Source: Microtetraspora sp. NBRC 16547
GTDB taxonomy: Bacteria; Actinomycetota; Actinomycetes; Streptosporangiales; Streptosporangiaceae
Reading direction: 5' to 3'
Length of the DNA: 64,000 bases
Assembly: GCF_030268965.1 (NCBI RefSeq)
Contig: NZ_BSSE01000004.1
Location: forward strand, 1-64,000
Shown: positions 16,715 through 25,004 of the stretch, one piece after another
How the letters are laid out: every line of letters starts with the position of its first letter
How positions within the stretch are numbered: position 1 is the first letter of the stretch
Program-made: the position numbers and the translations under genes
The notes under the pieces: model-generated
What the model was told of the DNA's origin: nothing
The model's input: only the letters and a program-made list of their open reading frames with translations
The model's database searches: none

Positions 16715-17594
16715 AGCAAACGAGAAGACGCGCAGCCTGTGGCACGACACCTGGGACATCCTGAAGCGGAGGAAGATCTTCTGGATCTCCTTGGTGCTGC
16801 TCGTGCTGTTCCTGGTGATGGCGGCGTTCCCGACGCTGTTCACGCACAAGGACCCCGAGTTCGCCGAACTCGCGCGAAGCATGGAGCCGCCGAGCAAGGA
16901 CGCCTGGTTCGGGTTCGACCTCCAGGGTCGGGACGTGTACGCGCGTACGATCTACGGGGCCCGGACCTCGATCATCGTGGGCACGCTCGCCACGCTGGGC
17001 ACGGTGCTGCTCGGTGGCGTCGCCGGTGTGATCGCGGCATACCGCGGCAGGTGGATCGACTCGCTCCTGTCCCGCGTCGGTGAGATGTTCCTCGGCGTGC
17101 CGTACGTGCTCGGCGCGATCATCATCCTCGGCACGGTGGCCCCGGTCCAGTCCAACCCCACCAAGACGATGATCATGGGCGTTGTGATCATCGTGCTGGC
17201 CGTGCTCGGCTGGCCGGTGCTCATGCGCATCGCCAGGTCCGCCGTCATCCAGGCCAAGCACCAGGACTATGTGCAGGCCGCCCGCGCGCTGGGCGCGGGT
17301 CCGTTCCGGATCATCTTCAAGCACCTGCTGCCCAACTCGCTGGCGCCCATCCTGGTCTACTCCACGATCACCATCGGCAGCTACATCGGCGCCGAGGCGA
17401 CCCTGTCGCTCCTCGGCATCGGCCTGCGCTCGCCGGTCATCTCCTGGGGCATCGCGATCGCCGACCACACCCGGTACATCCGGACCGGCGCGCACGCGAT
17501 GCTGTTCCCGGCCGCGTTCCTGTCCCTCTGCGTGCTCACCTTCGTCATGCTTGGCGAGGCCGTACGCGACGCACTCGACCCCAAGCTTCGCTAG
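16707..17594 (+). CDS. Peptide ABC importer permease, DppC/OppC type
   Basis: A 295-residue permease that pairs with the DppB-type subunit. After a cytoplasmic N-terminus with a first helix (IFWISLVLLVLFLVMAAFP, about residues 30-48) come the OppC hallmark FGFDLQGRDVYARTIYGART (about 70-90) and five further helices. The EAA loop is DYVQAARALGAGPFRIIFKH (about 188-207). The end, AVRDALDPKLR, is typical. The reading frame overlaps the upstream permease, which indicates coupled translation. Confidence 0.95.
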   Translation: MSEANEKTRSLWHDTWDILKRRKIFWISLVLLVLFLVMAAFPTLFTHKDPEFAELARSMEPPSKDAWFGFDLQGRDVYARTIYGARTSIIVGTLATLGTVLLGGVAGVIAAYRGRWIDSLLSRVGEMFLGVPYVLGAIIILGTVAPVQSNPTKTMIMGVVIIVLAVLGWPVLMRIARSAVIQAKHQDYVQAARALGAGPFRIIFKHLLPNSLAPILVYSTITIGSYIGAEATLSLLGIGLRSPVISWGIAIADHTRYIRTGAHAMLFPAAFLSLCVLTFVMLGEAVRDALDPKLR

Positions 17595-17606
17595 GAGGCA
17601 CGAGCA

Positions 17607-18638
17607 ATGATCGAAGTGCTTCCCGAGTCCGCGGGCAGCGGCACGGGCAGTGGAGCTCTGCTGGAGGTGGAGAACCTCCACGTCGAATTCCACACCCGGA
17701 CCGGCGTGGCCAAGGCGGTGAACGGCGTCACCTACAGCGTGGACGCGGGGGAGACGCTCGCCGTGCTCGGCGAGTCGGGCTCCGGCAAGAGCGTCACCGC
17801 CCAGACGATCATGGGCATCCTCGACATCCCGCCCGGCAAGATCGCCGGCGGGGCGATCCGCTTCCGCGGGGTCGACCTGCTGAAGCTGCCCGAGGACGAG
17901 CGCAGGAAGATCCGCGGCGAGGGCATCGCCATGATCTTCCAGGACGCGCTGTCGGCGCTGAACCCGGTGTTCCCGGTGGGCTGGCAGATCGCCGAGATGT
18001 TCCGCATCCACCGGGGCATGTCCCGGGCCGACGCCAAGAAGAAGGCGATCGAGCTCATGGACCGCGTGCGCATCCCCGCCGCCAAGGACCGGGTGAACGA
18101 CTTCCCGCACCAGTTCTCCGGCGGTATGCGCCAGCGCATCATGATCGCGATGTCGATCGCGCTGGACCCCGAGGTCCTGATCGCCGACGAGCCGACCACC
18201 GCGCTCGACGTGACGGTGCAGGCCCAGATCATGGAGCTGCTGGCGGAGCTCCAGCGGGACAGCAACATGGGGCTGATCCTGATCACCCACGACCTCGGCG
18301 TGGTCGCCGACGTCGCGGACAAGATCGCCGTCATGTACGGCGGGCGGATCGTGGAGAACGCGCCGGTCCACGAGCTCTACCGGAACCCCACGCACCCGTA
18401 CACCAAGGGCCTGCTGGAGTCGATCCCCCGGGTCGACCTCAAGGGCCAGGAGCTGTACGCGATCAAGGGCATGCCGCCCAACCTGCTCCAGATGCCGACG
18501 GGCTGCGCGTTCCACCCCCGCTGCCCGTACAAGCAGGAGAAGTGCGTGAGCGAGGTTCCCCCGCTGCACACGATCAGCGGCACGCGCAGCAGCGCCTGCC
18601 ACTTCTGGAGGGAGGTTCTCGATGGCGACGCCCAGTGA
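17607..18638 (+). CDS. Peptide ABC importer ATPase, DppD/OppD type
   Basis: A 343-residue ATPase. Walker A is GESGSGKS, the Q-loop is MIFQDALSALNPVF, the signature is FSGGMRQRIMIAMSIA, Walker B is EVLIADEPTTALDVT, and the H-loop lies in LILITHDLGVVADVAD. The C-terminal extension carries the oligopeptide-transporter Cys cluster (GCAFHPRCPYKQEKC), which in related proteins ligates an iron-sulfur cluster. It overlaps the following ATPase gene by 17 bp, as expected of a tightly packed operon. Confidence 0.95.
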   Translation: MIEVLPESAGSGTGSGALLEVENLHVEFHTRTGVAKAVNGVTYSVDAGETLAVLGESGSGKSVTAQTIMGILDIPPGKIAGGAIRFRGVDLLKLPEDERRKIRGEGIAMIFQDALSALNPVFPVGWQIAEMFRIHRGMSRADAKKKAIELMDRVRIPAAKDRVNDFPHQFSGGMRQRIMIAMSIALDPEVLIADEPTTALDVTVQAQIMELLAELQRDSNMGLILITHDLGVVADVADKIAVMYGGRIVENAPVHELYRNPTHPYTKGLLESIPRVDLKGQELYAIKGMPPNLLQMPTGCAFHPRCPYKQEKCVSEVPPLHTISGTRSSACHFWREVLDGDAQ

Positions 18639-19641
18639 GGTCGTGCTCGAAGTCCGCGACCTGGTCAAGCACTTCCCGCTGACCCAGGGCATCCTCTACA
18701 AGCGGCAGATCGGCGCGATCAAGGCGGTCGACGGCATCTCCTTCGACCTCCATCGCGGCGAGACGCTGGGCATCGTGGGGGAGTCGGGCTGTGGCAAGTC
18801 CACCCTGGCCAAGCTCCTCATGGCGCTCGAACGGCCCACCTCGGGCAAGGTCCTCGTCCAGGGCAAGGACATCGCCGCCGCCCGGGGGTCCGAGCTCAAG
18901 CACATGCGGCGCAACATCCAGATGGTGATGCAGGACCCGTACACCTCGCTGAACCCGCGGATGACCGTCGGCGACATCGTCGGCGAGCCGTTCGAGATCC
19001 ACTCGGAGGTCGTGCCGAAGGGCGACCGCCGCAAGCGGGTGCAGGAACTGCTGGAGGTCGTGGGCCTCAACCCCGACCACATCAACCGGTACCCGCACCA
19101 GTTCTCCGGCGGCCAGCGCCAGCGCATCGGCATCGCCCGGGGGCTCGCGCTCCAGCCTGAGATCATCATCTGCGACGAGCCGGTCTCCGCGCTCGACGTG
19201 TCGATCCAGGCCCAGGTGATGAACCTGCTGGACGGGCTCCAGAAGGAGTTCAACCTCGCGTACATCTTCATCGCCCACGACCTGTCGGTGGTGCGCCACA
19301 TCTCCGACCGCGTCGGCGTGATGTACCTGGGCAAGATGGTCGAGCTGGGCAAGGACACCGAGATCTACGACCAGCCGAGCCACCCGTACACCCAGGCGCT
19401 GCTCTCGGCCGTCCCGGTGCCCGACCCCGAGGGGCGCGAGCAGCGTGAGCGGATCATCCTGCAGGGTGACCCGCCCTCGCCGGCGAACCCGCCGTCGGGC
19501 TGCCGGTTCCGTACGCGCTGCTGGAAGGCGCAGGACATCTGCGCCGAGCAGGAGCCGCTGCTGGAGATCCGCGCGAACGCGGGCGACCACCCGAGCGCCT
19601 GCCACTTCGCCGAGTCCGAGGACGTCGTTCACGTGAACTGA
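18622..19641 (+). CDS. Peptide ABC importer ATPase, DppF/OppF type
   Basis: The second ATPase, 339 residues, forming the heterodimer with the DppD-type subunit. It opens with VVLEVRDLVKHFPLTQGILY, characteristic of the OppF class. Walker A is GESGCGKST, the signature is FSGGQRQRIGIARGLA, and Walker B is IIICDEPVSALDVSIQ. The C-terminal Cys-bearing motif is GCRFRTRCWKAQDIC. It is the last gene of the importer operon, 17 bp from the convergent subtilase gene. Confidence 0.95.
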   Translation: MATPSEVVLEVRDLVKHFPLTQGILYKRQIGAIKAVDGISFDLHRGETLGIVGESGCGKSTLAKLLMALERPTSGKVLVQGKDIAAARGSELKHMRRNIQMVMQDPYTSLNPRMTVGDIVGEPFEIHSEVVPKGDRRKRVQELLEVVGLNPDHINRYPHQFSGGQRQRIGIARGLALQPEIIICDEPVSALDVSIQAQVMNLLDGLQKEFNLAYIFIAHDLSVVRHISDRVGVMYLGKMVELGKDTEIYDQPSHPYTQALLSAVPVPDPEGREQRERIILQGDPPSPANPPSGCRFRTRCWKAQDICAEQEPLLEIRANAGDHPSACHFAESEDVVHVN

Positions 19642-19658
19642 CGCCACCGGTCGACGGG

Positions 19659-20702
19659 TCACAAACGCCCGGCCGCCTCAAGGGCGCGCCGGGCGTTCGC
19701 CATTCCGGCGCCGTACACGTCGTCGTGCCCGCCGCGCGGGCGTTCGACCGCGCCCCGCTGGAGCGCCCGGCGCACCTGCTGGGCCGACAGGTCGGGGTAG
19801 CGGGAGCGGATCAGCGCGGCGACACCCGCGACGAGGGCGGCGGCCGAGCTCGTCCCGTCAGCCATCACGTAGGAGCCGCGTCCCTGCGCGCTGACGATTT
19901 CCGTGCCCGGGGCGACGAGGGACAGGTAGTCCTGACGGTTGGAGAACGAGGCGGGACGCCCCGCGCGGTCCACCGCGCCCACCGCGATCACGCCCGGATA
20001 GGCGGCGGGGAAGTTTCTCTGGTTCGCTCCCGCGCCGTCGTTGCCGGAGGACGCGATCAGCACGACCTGGTGGGACAGGGCGTAGCGCACGGCCCTCTCC
20101 TCGACGGCCGATCCCCGATAGGAGCCCCTGCCGCCGCCGAGCGACATGCTGATCACCTGCGCGCCGTGGTCCACGGCGTACCTGATGCCGCGGGCGACCG
20201 CGTCGTGGCAGACGTCGCGCGTGCCGCCGGTCCGCGGCGCATCGTCGTCCAGAGTGACCTTGATCGAGAGGATCCGTACCTCGGGGGCCACGCCGAGGAT
20301 GCCGTGCGTGTCGCTCGGGCCGTGCCCGCGTCCCGCGATCAGGGCGGCCATCGCGGTGCCGTGCTCGCCGGAGGACACGTGCGGCGTCTGCCGGACCGCG
20401 TCCGGCCCCGCGCCGCAGGATCCCCGCTTCCTCCCCGTCGCGGTTCCGGTGAGATCCGGGCCCCGGACGATCGCTCCCTTGAGGTCAGGGTGCCGGTCGT
20501 CCACGCCCGTGTCGAGCACGGCGACGGTGACTCCGGAGCCGCGGGTGATCCGCCACGCCTCCCTGACCTCCATGGCCTGCAGCGGCCACTGGCGCGCGCG
20601 CATCGTCGCGCCCACGTCCCCAGAGGGGCCGGCCGTCGCGCCGGTGAGCAGGCAGGCGGCGAGCAGGAGCGGTACGACGCAGAAGAGCAGCGCCGACCTC
20701 AT
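19659..20702 (-). CDS. Secreted subtilisin-like serine protease (S8 family)
   Basis: A 347-residue subtilase. A hydrophobic signal segment (FCVVPLLLAACLLTGATA, about residues 7-24) directs export. The catalytic triad is visible: Asp in VAVLDTGVDDRHPD, His in SSGEHGTAMAALIAG, Ser in ADGTSSAAALVAG; the oxyanion Asn is in LIASSGNDGAGANQ. It lacks the C-terminal membrane anchor of type VII mycosins and has a very short N-terminal propeptide region, so it is probably released into the medium or wall space. LLAACLL could act as a weak lipobox, but its fit is poor. It is convergent with the peptide importer, a plausible functional pairing (peptide release and uptake) that remains inference. Confidence 0.93.
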   Translation of the reverse strand: MRSALLFCVVPLLLAACLLTGATAGPSGDVGATMRARQWPLQAMEVREAWRITRGSGVTVAVLDTGVDDRHPDLKGAIVRGPDLTGTATGRKRGSCGAGPDAVRQTPHVSSGEHGTAMAALIAGRGHGPSDTHGILGVAPEVRILSIKVTLDDDAPRTGGTRDVCHDAVARGIRYAVDHGAQVISMSLGGGRGSYRGSAVEERAVRYALSHQVVLIASSGNDGAGANQRNFPAAYPGVIAVGAVDRAGRPASFSNRQDYLSLVAPGTEIVSAQGRGSYVMADGTSSAAALVAGVAALIRSRYPDLSAQQVRRALQRGAVERPRGGHDDVYGAGMANARRALEAAGRL

Positions 20703-20812
20703 GCCGCGACGAGCCTCCTCCCCGGGACGGCGGGCCAGGGAGGGCCAATTCTTTCACGGGACCGTTGACCCGAGTTGATGTTTCGGTGAACGACCCCTTG
20801 CTGTCCGTTATG

Positions 20813-21646
20813 TTACGGCTGCCCCTTCTGTGATTGGAGCGACAGCCGTACGTGGGCGCCGGGAGGGAGCCCGAGCCGCTCGGAGGCGTCTCCGGAGTTC
20901 ACCGCGAGCGCGATGAGCCCGGCGGAGTCCGTGAAAACGACCAGGTCGCCGGGCGGCACCGCCGCGAACGTCTCCCGGTACGGCACGGCGAGTTGCCGCC
21001 TGCCGAGCCACACACCCAGGGTGTCTCCCGGGTGCACGCCCAGGACGGCCAGGTCCGCGCCGGTGATGGAGAGCTGGACGTTGCCGTGGCGGTCCACCGA
21101 GAGCACCTCGCCCTCGACCGCGCCGTCCCGCACCCGGGACGTGGGGGCGGGCAGCGAGACCAGGCCGAGGACGTCGATCCGCGGGCCCACGTCGCCCGGC
21201 CGGCGCCCGGCGCAGAGGTGCGCCGCCACCGGCGCGAAGATGTCCCGTCCGGGAAAGGTCGGCGAGACCGGCTTCAGGAACAGGTCCTCGTTGGCGATCT
21301 CGTAGGCCGCCTCGGCACCGCCCGCGGCGTGGAGCGCCCAGGACAGCACACCGTTGTCCGGGCCGAGGAACACCCGTCCGCCCGCCTCGACGGCGACCAG
21401 GCGGCGGTTGCCCCCCATGGCGGGATCGATGACCGCGACGTGCACCCCCGGAGGCAGGTAGGGCAGGGTCTGCGCCAGGATCGCCGCGCCGCGTCGTACG
21501 TCCCCCTCGGGCACGAGGTGCGCGACGTCGATGATCCGGGCCTCCGGCGCTATTCCGATGATCACTCCGTGGCACGCGGCGACGAACCCGTCTTCCAGCC
21601 CGTAGTCGGTGAGGAGCGTGATAACTGAGGTCACACCTGGTGACAT
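20813..21646 (-). CDS. S-adenosyl-L-methionine hydroxide adenosyltransferase (DUF62/SalL fold)
   Basis: A 277-residue member of the DUF62 family, which uses hydroxide to cleave SAM to adenosine and methionine; related enzymes use chloride or fluoride. Motifs are ITLLTDYGLEDGFVAACHG (about 8-26), VAVIDPAMGG, FLGPDNGVLSWAL, and FPGRDIFAPVAAHLCAG; the C-terminal domain contains VDRHGNVQLSI. The hydroxide-specific enzymes carry an Asp-Arg-His triad; candidate Asp (in VIDPAMG) and the FPGRD/HLC residues are present. The ATG at 21646 is used because the open upstream extension is unlike the family. It is cytoplasmic and not clustered with halogenation genes. Confidence 0.9.
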   Translation of the reverse strand: MSPGVTSVITLLTDYGLEDGFVAACHGVIIGIAPEARIIDVAHLVPEGDVRRGAAILAQTLPYLPPGVHVAVIDPAMGGNRRLVAVEAGGRVFLGPDNGVLSWALHAAGGAEAAYEIANEDLFLKPVSPTFPGRDIFAPVAAHLCAGRRPGDVGPRIDVLGLVSLPAPTSRVRDGAVEGEVLSVDRHGNVQLSITGADLAVLGVHPGDTLGVWLGRRQLAVPYRETFAAVPPGDLVVFTDSAGLIALAVNSGDASERLGLPPGAHVRLSLQSQKGQP

Positions 21647-21728
21647 TACGTCCGGCTTTCCGCTCTGAACACCCCGGCGTTCCACTACTACCATGTGGGC
21701 GGGCGACAAGCCCGCTGAGGAGGAGAGC

Positions 21729-22037
21729 ATGGATACTGCGCCGGCAGGCGGCGAAGGTCCCGCTCCCGAGAACGCCCCCCGGCCTCAGGCACTCTCGGAT
21801 CGCGATCGCCAGGTGCTCGCGTTCGAGCGTCAGTGGTGGCGCTACGCGGGAGCCAAGGAACAAGCCATCAGGGAGACCTTCGACATCTCCGCGACCCGTT
21901 ACTACCAGATCCTCGGGGAGCTGATCGACCGGGTCGAGGCCATGGAGCACGACCCGATGCTGGTCAAGCGCCTGCGACGGATGAGGGCCACGCGCCGGCG
22001 TGATCGTGCCGGGCGCCGTTTTGGTCCGCACTCGTGA
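21729..22037 (+). CDS. DUF3263 helix-turn-helix protein
   Basis: A 102-residue small actinobacterial protein. After a Pro/Ala-rich N-terminus of about 22 residues comes the DUF3263 domain (LSDRDRQVLAFERQWWRYAG, then KEQAIRETFDISATRYYQIL), which looks like a compact helix-turn-helix, followed by a very basic tail (KRLRRMRATRRRDRAGRR). A nucleic-acid-binding role is likely but untested in the family as far as I know. The ATG at 21729 is preceded by a strong ribosome site (GAGGAGGAGA). It is divergent from the SAM hydrolase and lies 37 bp upstream of otsB. Confidence 0.85.
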   Translation: MDTAPAGGEGPAPENAPRPQALSDRDRQVLAFERQWWRYAGAKEQAIRETFDISATRYYQILGELIDRVEAMEHDPMLVKRLRRMRATRRRDRAGRRFGPHS

Positions 22038-22074
22038 CTGTTTTGGGGGTATGTAGCCCGCTATGGGAGACCAG

Positions 22075-22911
22075 ATGACGCCCGTCGAGGCGCTGATCAG
22101 GACCGAGGCGGGACGCGCCGGACTGGCGGCGGTGCGGGATGATCCCTCCGGGGCGGTGATCGGCCTCGACTACGACGGAACGCTGTCGCCCATCGTGTCC
22201 GACCCCGCGTCCGCCCGGATCCACCCCGACGCCCCCGCCGTGCTCGTACGGCTCGGCGAGCTGGTGCGCTCGGTCGTCATCGTGACCGGCCGCCCGGCCC
22301 TCCAGGCGCTCGCCCTCGGTGAGGCGTCCGACGGCCCGTCCCTCGCCGACGTGCCGGGGCTGGTCGTCCTCGGCCACTACGGCATGGAGCGGTGGGAGGG
22401 CGGGGACGTCACCGCGCCGCCTCCGCCGCCCGGTCTCGACCGCGTACGCGCCGAGCTGCCCTCCATCACGCGGGCCTTCGACGGCGTCCTGATCGAGGAC
22501 AAGGGCCGGGCGGTGGCCGTGCACACCCGGACGGCGGCCGACCCCGAGGGAGCGCTGCTCGCGCTCAATGAGCCGGTGGCGAAGCTGGCCGCGGCCTCCG
22601 GGCTGATCGTCGAGCCGGGACGGCTGGTCCTGGAGCTGCGGCCGCCCGGCATGGACAAGGGGCAGGCCCTGCGCGCGTTCCTCACCGAGCGGTCGGCTCG
22701 GTCCGTCATGTTCTTCGGGGACGACCTCGGCGACATCGCGGCTTTCGACGCGGTGGCGACCTGCGGCCTGCCGGGGGTACGGGTGTGCAGCGGCTCGGCC
22801 GAGGTCACCCGGCTGGTCGAGCACGCCGACGCTGTCGTGGACGGCCCCGAGGGCGTCGTCCGGTTTCTCGGGTCACTCGTCCGGTTGATCTCGCCGGACA
22901 GGGCGGTGTGA
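22075..22911 (+). CDS. otsB: Trehalose-6-phosphate phosphatase
   Basis: HAD-superfamily phosphatase converting trehalose 6-phosphate to trehalose. The nucleophile motif is GLDYDGTLSPI (DXDGT, about residues 30-40), motif II is VVIVTGRP, and the late acidic motif is MFFGDDLGDIAAFDAV, all as in OtsB. Length is about 278-282 residues. ATG 22075 (MTPVEALIR) is preferred because GGGAG lies 5 bases before it; ATG 22063 is the alternative. It is on the opposite strand from otsA, with an exported-protein gene and an MFS gene in between. Confidence 0.92.
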   Translation: MTPVEALIRTEAGRAGLAAVRDDPSGAVIGLDYDGTLSPIVSDPASARIHPDAPAVLVRLGELVRSVVIVTGRPALQALALGEASDGPSLADVPGLVVLGHYGMERWEGGDVTAPPPPPGLDRVRAELPSITRAFDGVLIEDKGRAVAVHTRTAADPEGALLALNEPVAKLAAASGLIVEPGRLVLELRPPGMDKGQALRAFLTERSARSVMFFGDDLGDIAAFDAVATCGLPGVRVCSGSAEVTRLVEHADAVVDGPEGVVRFLGSLVRLISPDRAV

Positions 22912-23055
22912 TCTGCGGTCAGTGGGCGCCTGCGAACGTTCTCAGGGCTTCCGGCAGGGGTCCGTCAACCTCCTGGCCGAGGTTGCCGGCGGGCTACCAA
23001 AGAGCCGCAAATCAACGCTAAGCCAGTTGCAATCGGGCAAGCTTACGATTCGGTC

Positions 23056-23661
23056 ATGGTCAAAAAGACGATCGCCACCGCGTTCGCCGGTCTCGCCGCG
23101 CTCGCGGTCTCCGCCGCCGTGTCCCCTGCCGCGTTCGCTTCCGGCGCGGATTACGGAACCAAGACCCTCGCGCTCCGCAAGGGCCTCACGCTGAGCATCC
23201 CCAGCTCCTGGAAGGTCTACAAGGTCGCCAAGGACTGGACCCGCGTGGTGACGGGGTCGTGCCCCACCGCGGGCACTAGGTCGTTCGGCTTCCGGGACTC
23301 CGGATGCCATAGTTTCTGGGTGATGGGCCCGGCCGCGATCAAGGTCGGTCACGAGCACTTCGACCCCTACACGCCCGACGGCCCCTTCTATCCGGCCAGC
23401 GACGTCGGCCCCTGCGTCTACGACAAGAAGCTGTGGCTCGGCCCGATGACTCTCGCGGGCAAGGGCCTGCGCCAGGTCGGCCCCGGGCACAAGGCGTACT
23501 ACCGCGCCTGGTCCGCCGAGTGTGTCTCTCCGAAGACGCACAAGGTCACGGGCCACTTCACGCAGCGCGAGTGGTTCCTGCCGAAGTCGAAGATCCTGGT
23601 CATCGACCAGTGGAACACCCCCGGCCTGCCGGCGATCCTCAAGAACGCGACCTGGAACTGA
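23056..23661 (+). CDS. Exported hypothetical protein
   Basis: A 201-residue protein with a clear Sec signal peptide (MVKKTIATAFAGLAALAVSA, cleavage after PAAFA at about residue 28). The mature part begins with a segment like a beta-sandwich lipoprotein (LALRKGLTLSIPSSWKVYKV) and contains five Cys (in GSCPTAG, SGCHSFW, VGPCVYD and SAECVSP among others), suggesting disulfide bonds outside the cell. I do not recognise the family. Its 3' end overlaps the end of the convergent MFS gene by 23 bp. Confidence 0.65.
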   Translation: MVKKTIATAFAGLAALAVSAAVSPAAFASGADYGTKTLALRKGLTLSIPSSWKVYKVAKDWTRVVTGSCPTAGTRSFGFRDSGCHSFWVMGPAAIKVGHEHFDPYTPDGPFYPASDVGPCVYDKKLWLGPMTLAGKGLRQVGPGHKAYYRAWSAECVSPKTHKVTGHFTQREWFLPKSKILVIDQWNTPGLPAILKNATWN

Positions 23662-24949
23662 GGATCCCCCCGCAGGCCAGGAGGATCAGCGCGGGGACGA
23701 GCAGGAATGCCTTGTGGGTGCCGAACCCGTCGCCCAGGGCGCCGAGGACGAACGGCCCTCCGCCGGAGCCGACGCCGGCCCAGATCGACGCGACCCCGGA
23801 CGCCTTGTCCGGGCGGCCGCCCGACGCGTCGATGACCCTGAACAGGGCCAGCGGGAAGTGGACCGAGATGCCGAGGCCGCTGAGCGCCAGCCCGGCGTAG
23901 CCCAGGGGCGCCGCCGCGCTCGTCCAGAAGATCGCCCATCCCGCCAGGGTCACGGCGAGGGCACCCAGCAGCACCGCCCACGACGGGTAGCGCAACGCGA
24001 GGCGGGCGCCCCCGAACCGGCCGGTGGCGACCCCGGCCAGCATGGCGGTCAGCCCGGTGGCCGCCTCGGCCGCCGTGAGGCCGGTCCGCTGGGAGAACAG
24101 CTCGGCGGCCCACAGGTTGAAGGTGAACTCCAGGGCCACGCAGCACAGCAGCACCGCGCCCGCGAGGTGGAACCGCCAGCCGTACGACGTGCGCGGTGCT
24201 CCGGCCCGCGCTCGCGGCCCTGAGACCGGCTCTGAGATCGGCTCTGAGACCGGCTCTGAGATCGGCTCTGAGACCGGCTCTGAGATCGGCCCTGAGACCG
24301 GCTCTGAGACCGGCTCTGAGACCGGCTCCGAGAGCGGGGCCGTCACCGGCGGGGGAGCGGGCACCCAGACCCGGCCCATGGTCAGCGCGAGCAGCACGGT
24401 CGCGACGACCGGGATGTAGAGCGCGGAGCGCCACCCCAACGCGGACCCGGCAGCCATGCTGAACACGTACGAGACGGCGATGCCGGCCGTGACGCCGACG
24501 GCGTTGGCCTCGCTGATCGCGGCGGGTCCGGCCAGCCCGTGATGGTCGCTGAGCGTCGCCATGGTGACGTAGAGAGCCAGCGAGGCCGAGCCGCCGGCCA
24601 CGAGGTAGCCCAGCAGCGTCACGGGGAGCACGTGGCCGAGTGCCACGATGATCATGCCGATGTTCATGCCCGCGAGCCCGGCCCAGGTGACGGCCCGCCG
24701 CCCGAACCGCTTCGTCATCGCGGACAGAGTCAGCCCGGCGACGATGCCGCCGAGCGCCATGGCGGTGCCGTGCAGCCCGGCGGCGGCCTGGGAGACGCCG
24801 AGTTCGGCCCTGAGCGTGGGTAACGCCGCGGCCAGTCCGTAGAGGTACGTCGCGAAGGTGGCGAGTTGGAGGTAGATCAGCCATGTGGGCCGGTCTCTGG
24901 CGAGCCTCGTCGCCACGGCGGTGGTCACGCCCTGTCCCCCTGCTTTCAT
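23639..24949 (-). CDS. MFS transporter with tetrapeptide-repeat central loop
   Basis: A 436-residue major facilitator protein with 12 predicted helices. The helix 2-3 loop motif is [15 protein letters not shown] (about 65-79). The loop between helices 6 and 7 (about residues 207-243) is an expanded array of Ser-Glu-Pro-Val/Ile tetrapeptides made by a 12-bp DNA repeat. Helix sequences such as [19 protein letters not shown] suggest the cyanate/nitrate-like or drug-type MFS subfamilies, but no substrate can be named. It lies between otsB and otsA yet on the otsA strand, 55 bp downstream of otsA, and may be co-transcribed with it. A later GTG start (VTTAVATR) is possible. Confidence 0.88.
   Translation of the reverse strand: MKAGGQGVTTAVATRLARDRPTWLIYLQLATFATYLYGLAAALPTLRAELGVSQAAAGLHGTAMALGGIVAGLTLSAMTKRFGRRAVTWAGLAGMNIGMIIVALGHVLPVTLLGYLVAGGSASLALYVTMATLSDHHGLAGPAAISEANAVGVTAGIAVSYVFSMAAGSALGWRSALYIPVVATVLLALTMGRVWVPAPPPVTAPLSEPVSEPVSEPVSGPISEPVSEPISEPVSEPISEPVSGPRARAGAPRTSYGWRFHLAGAVLLCCVALEFTFNLWAAELFSQRTGLTAAEAATGLTAMLAGVATGRFGGARLALRYPSWAVLLGALAVTLAGWAIFWTSAAAPLGYAGLALSGLGISVHFPLALFRVIDASGGRPDKASGVASIWAGVGSGGGPFVLGALGDGFGTHKAFLLVPALILLACGGILSSRSRS
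24221..24328. repeat. Nine tandem 12-bp repeats inside MFS gene
   Basis: Nine consecutive 12-bp units alternate mostly between TGAGACCGGCTC and TGAGATCGGCTC, with one GGCCC variant; a decayed tenth follows. Each unit encodes Ser-Glu/Gly-Pro-Val/Ile on the minus strand. In-frame copy-number change would not disrupt the protein. Confidence 0.95.
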
Positions 24950-25004
24950 GCCGAACGCAGGGGGACCGTATCACCCGCGATCACCGGCGGACAGCAGCGG
25001 ATAG

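Noticed and set aside
16623-18692. 689-codon minus-strand frame opposite the peptide importer
   Set aside because: It is antisense to three well-supported ABC transporter genes and rich in His/Asp/Gly/Arg as expected of a shadow frame.
19659-20702. Type VII secretion mycosin
   Set aside because: The subtilase lacks the C-terminal membrane anchor and no ESX genes are nearby, so it is treated as a general secreted S8 protease.
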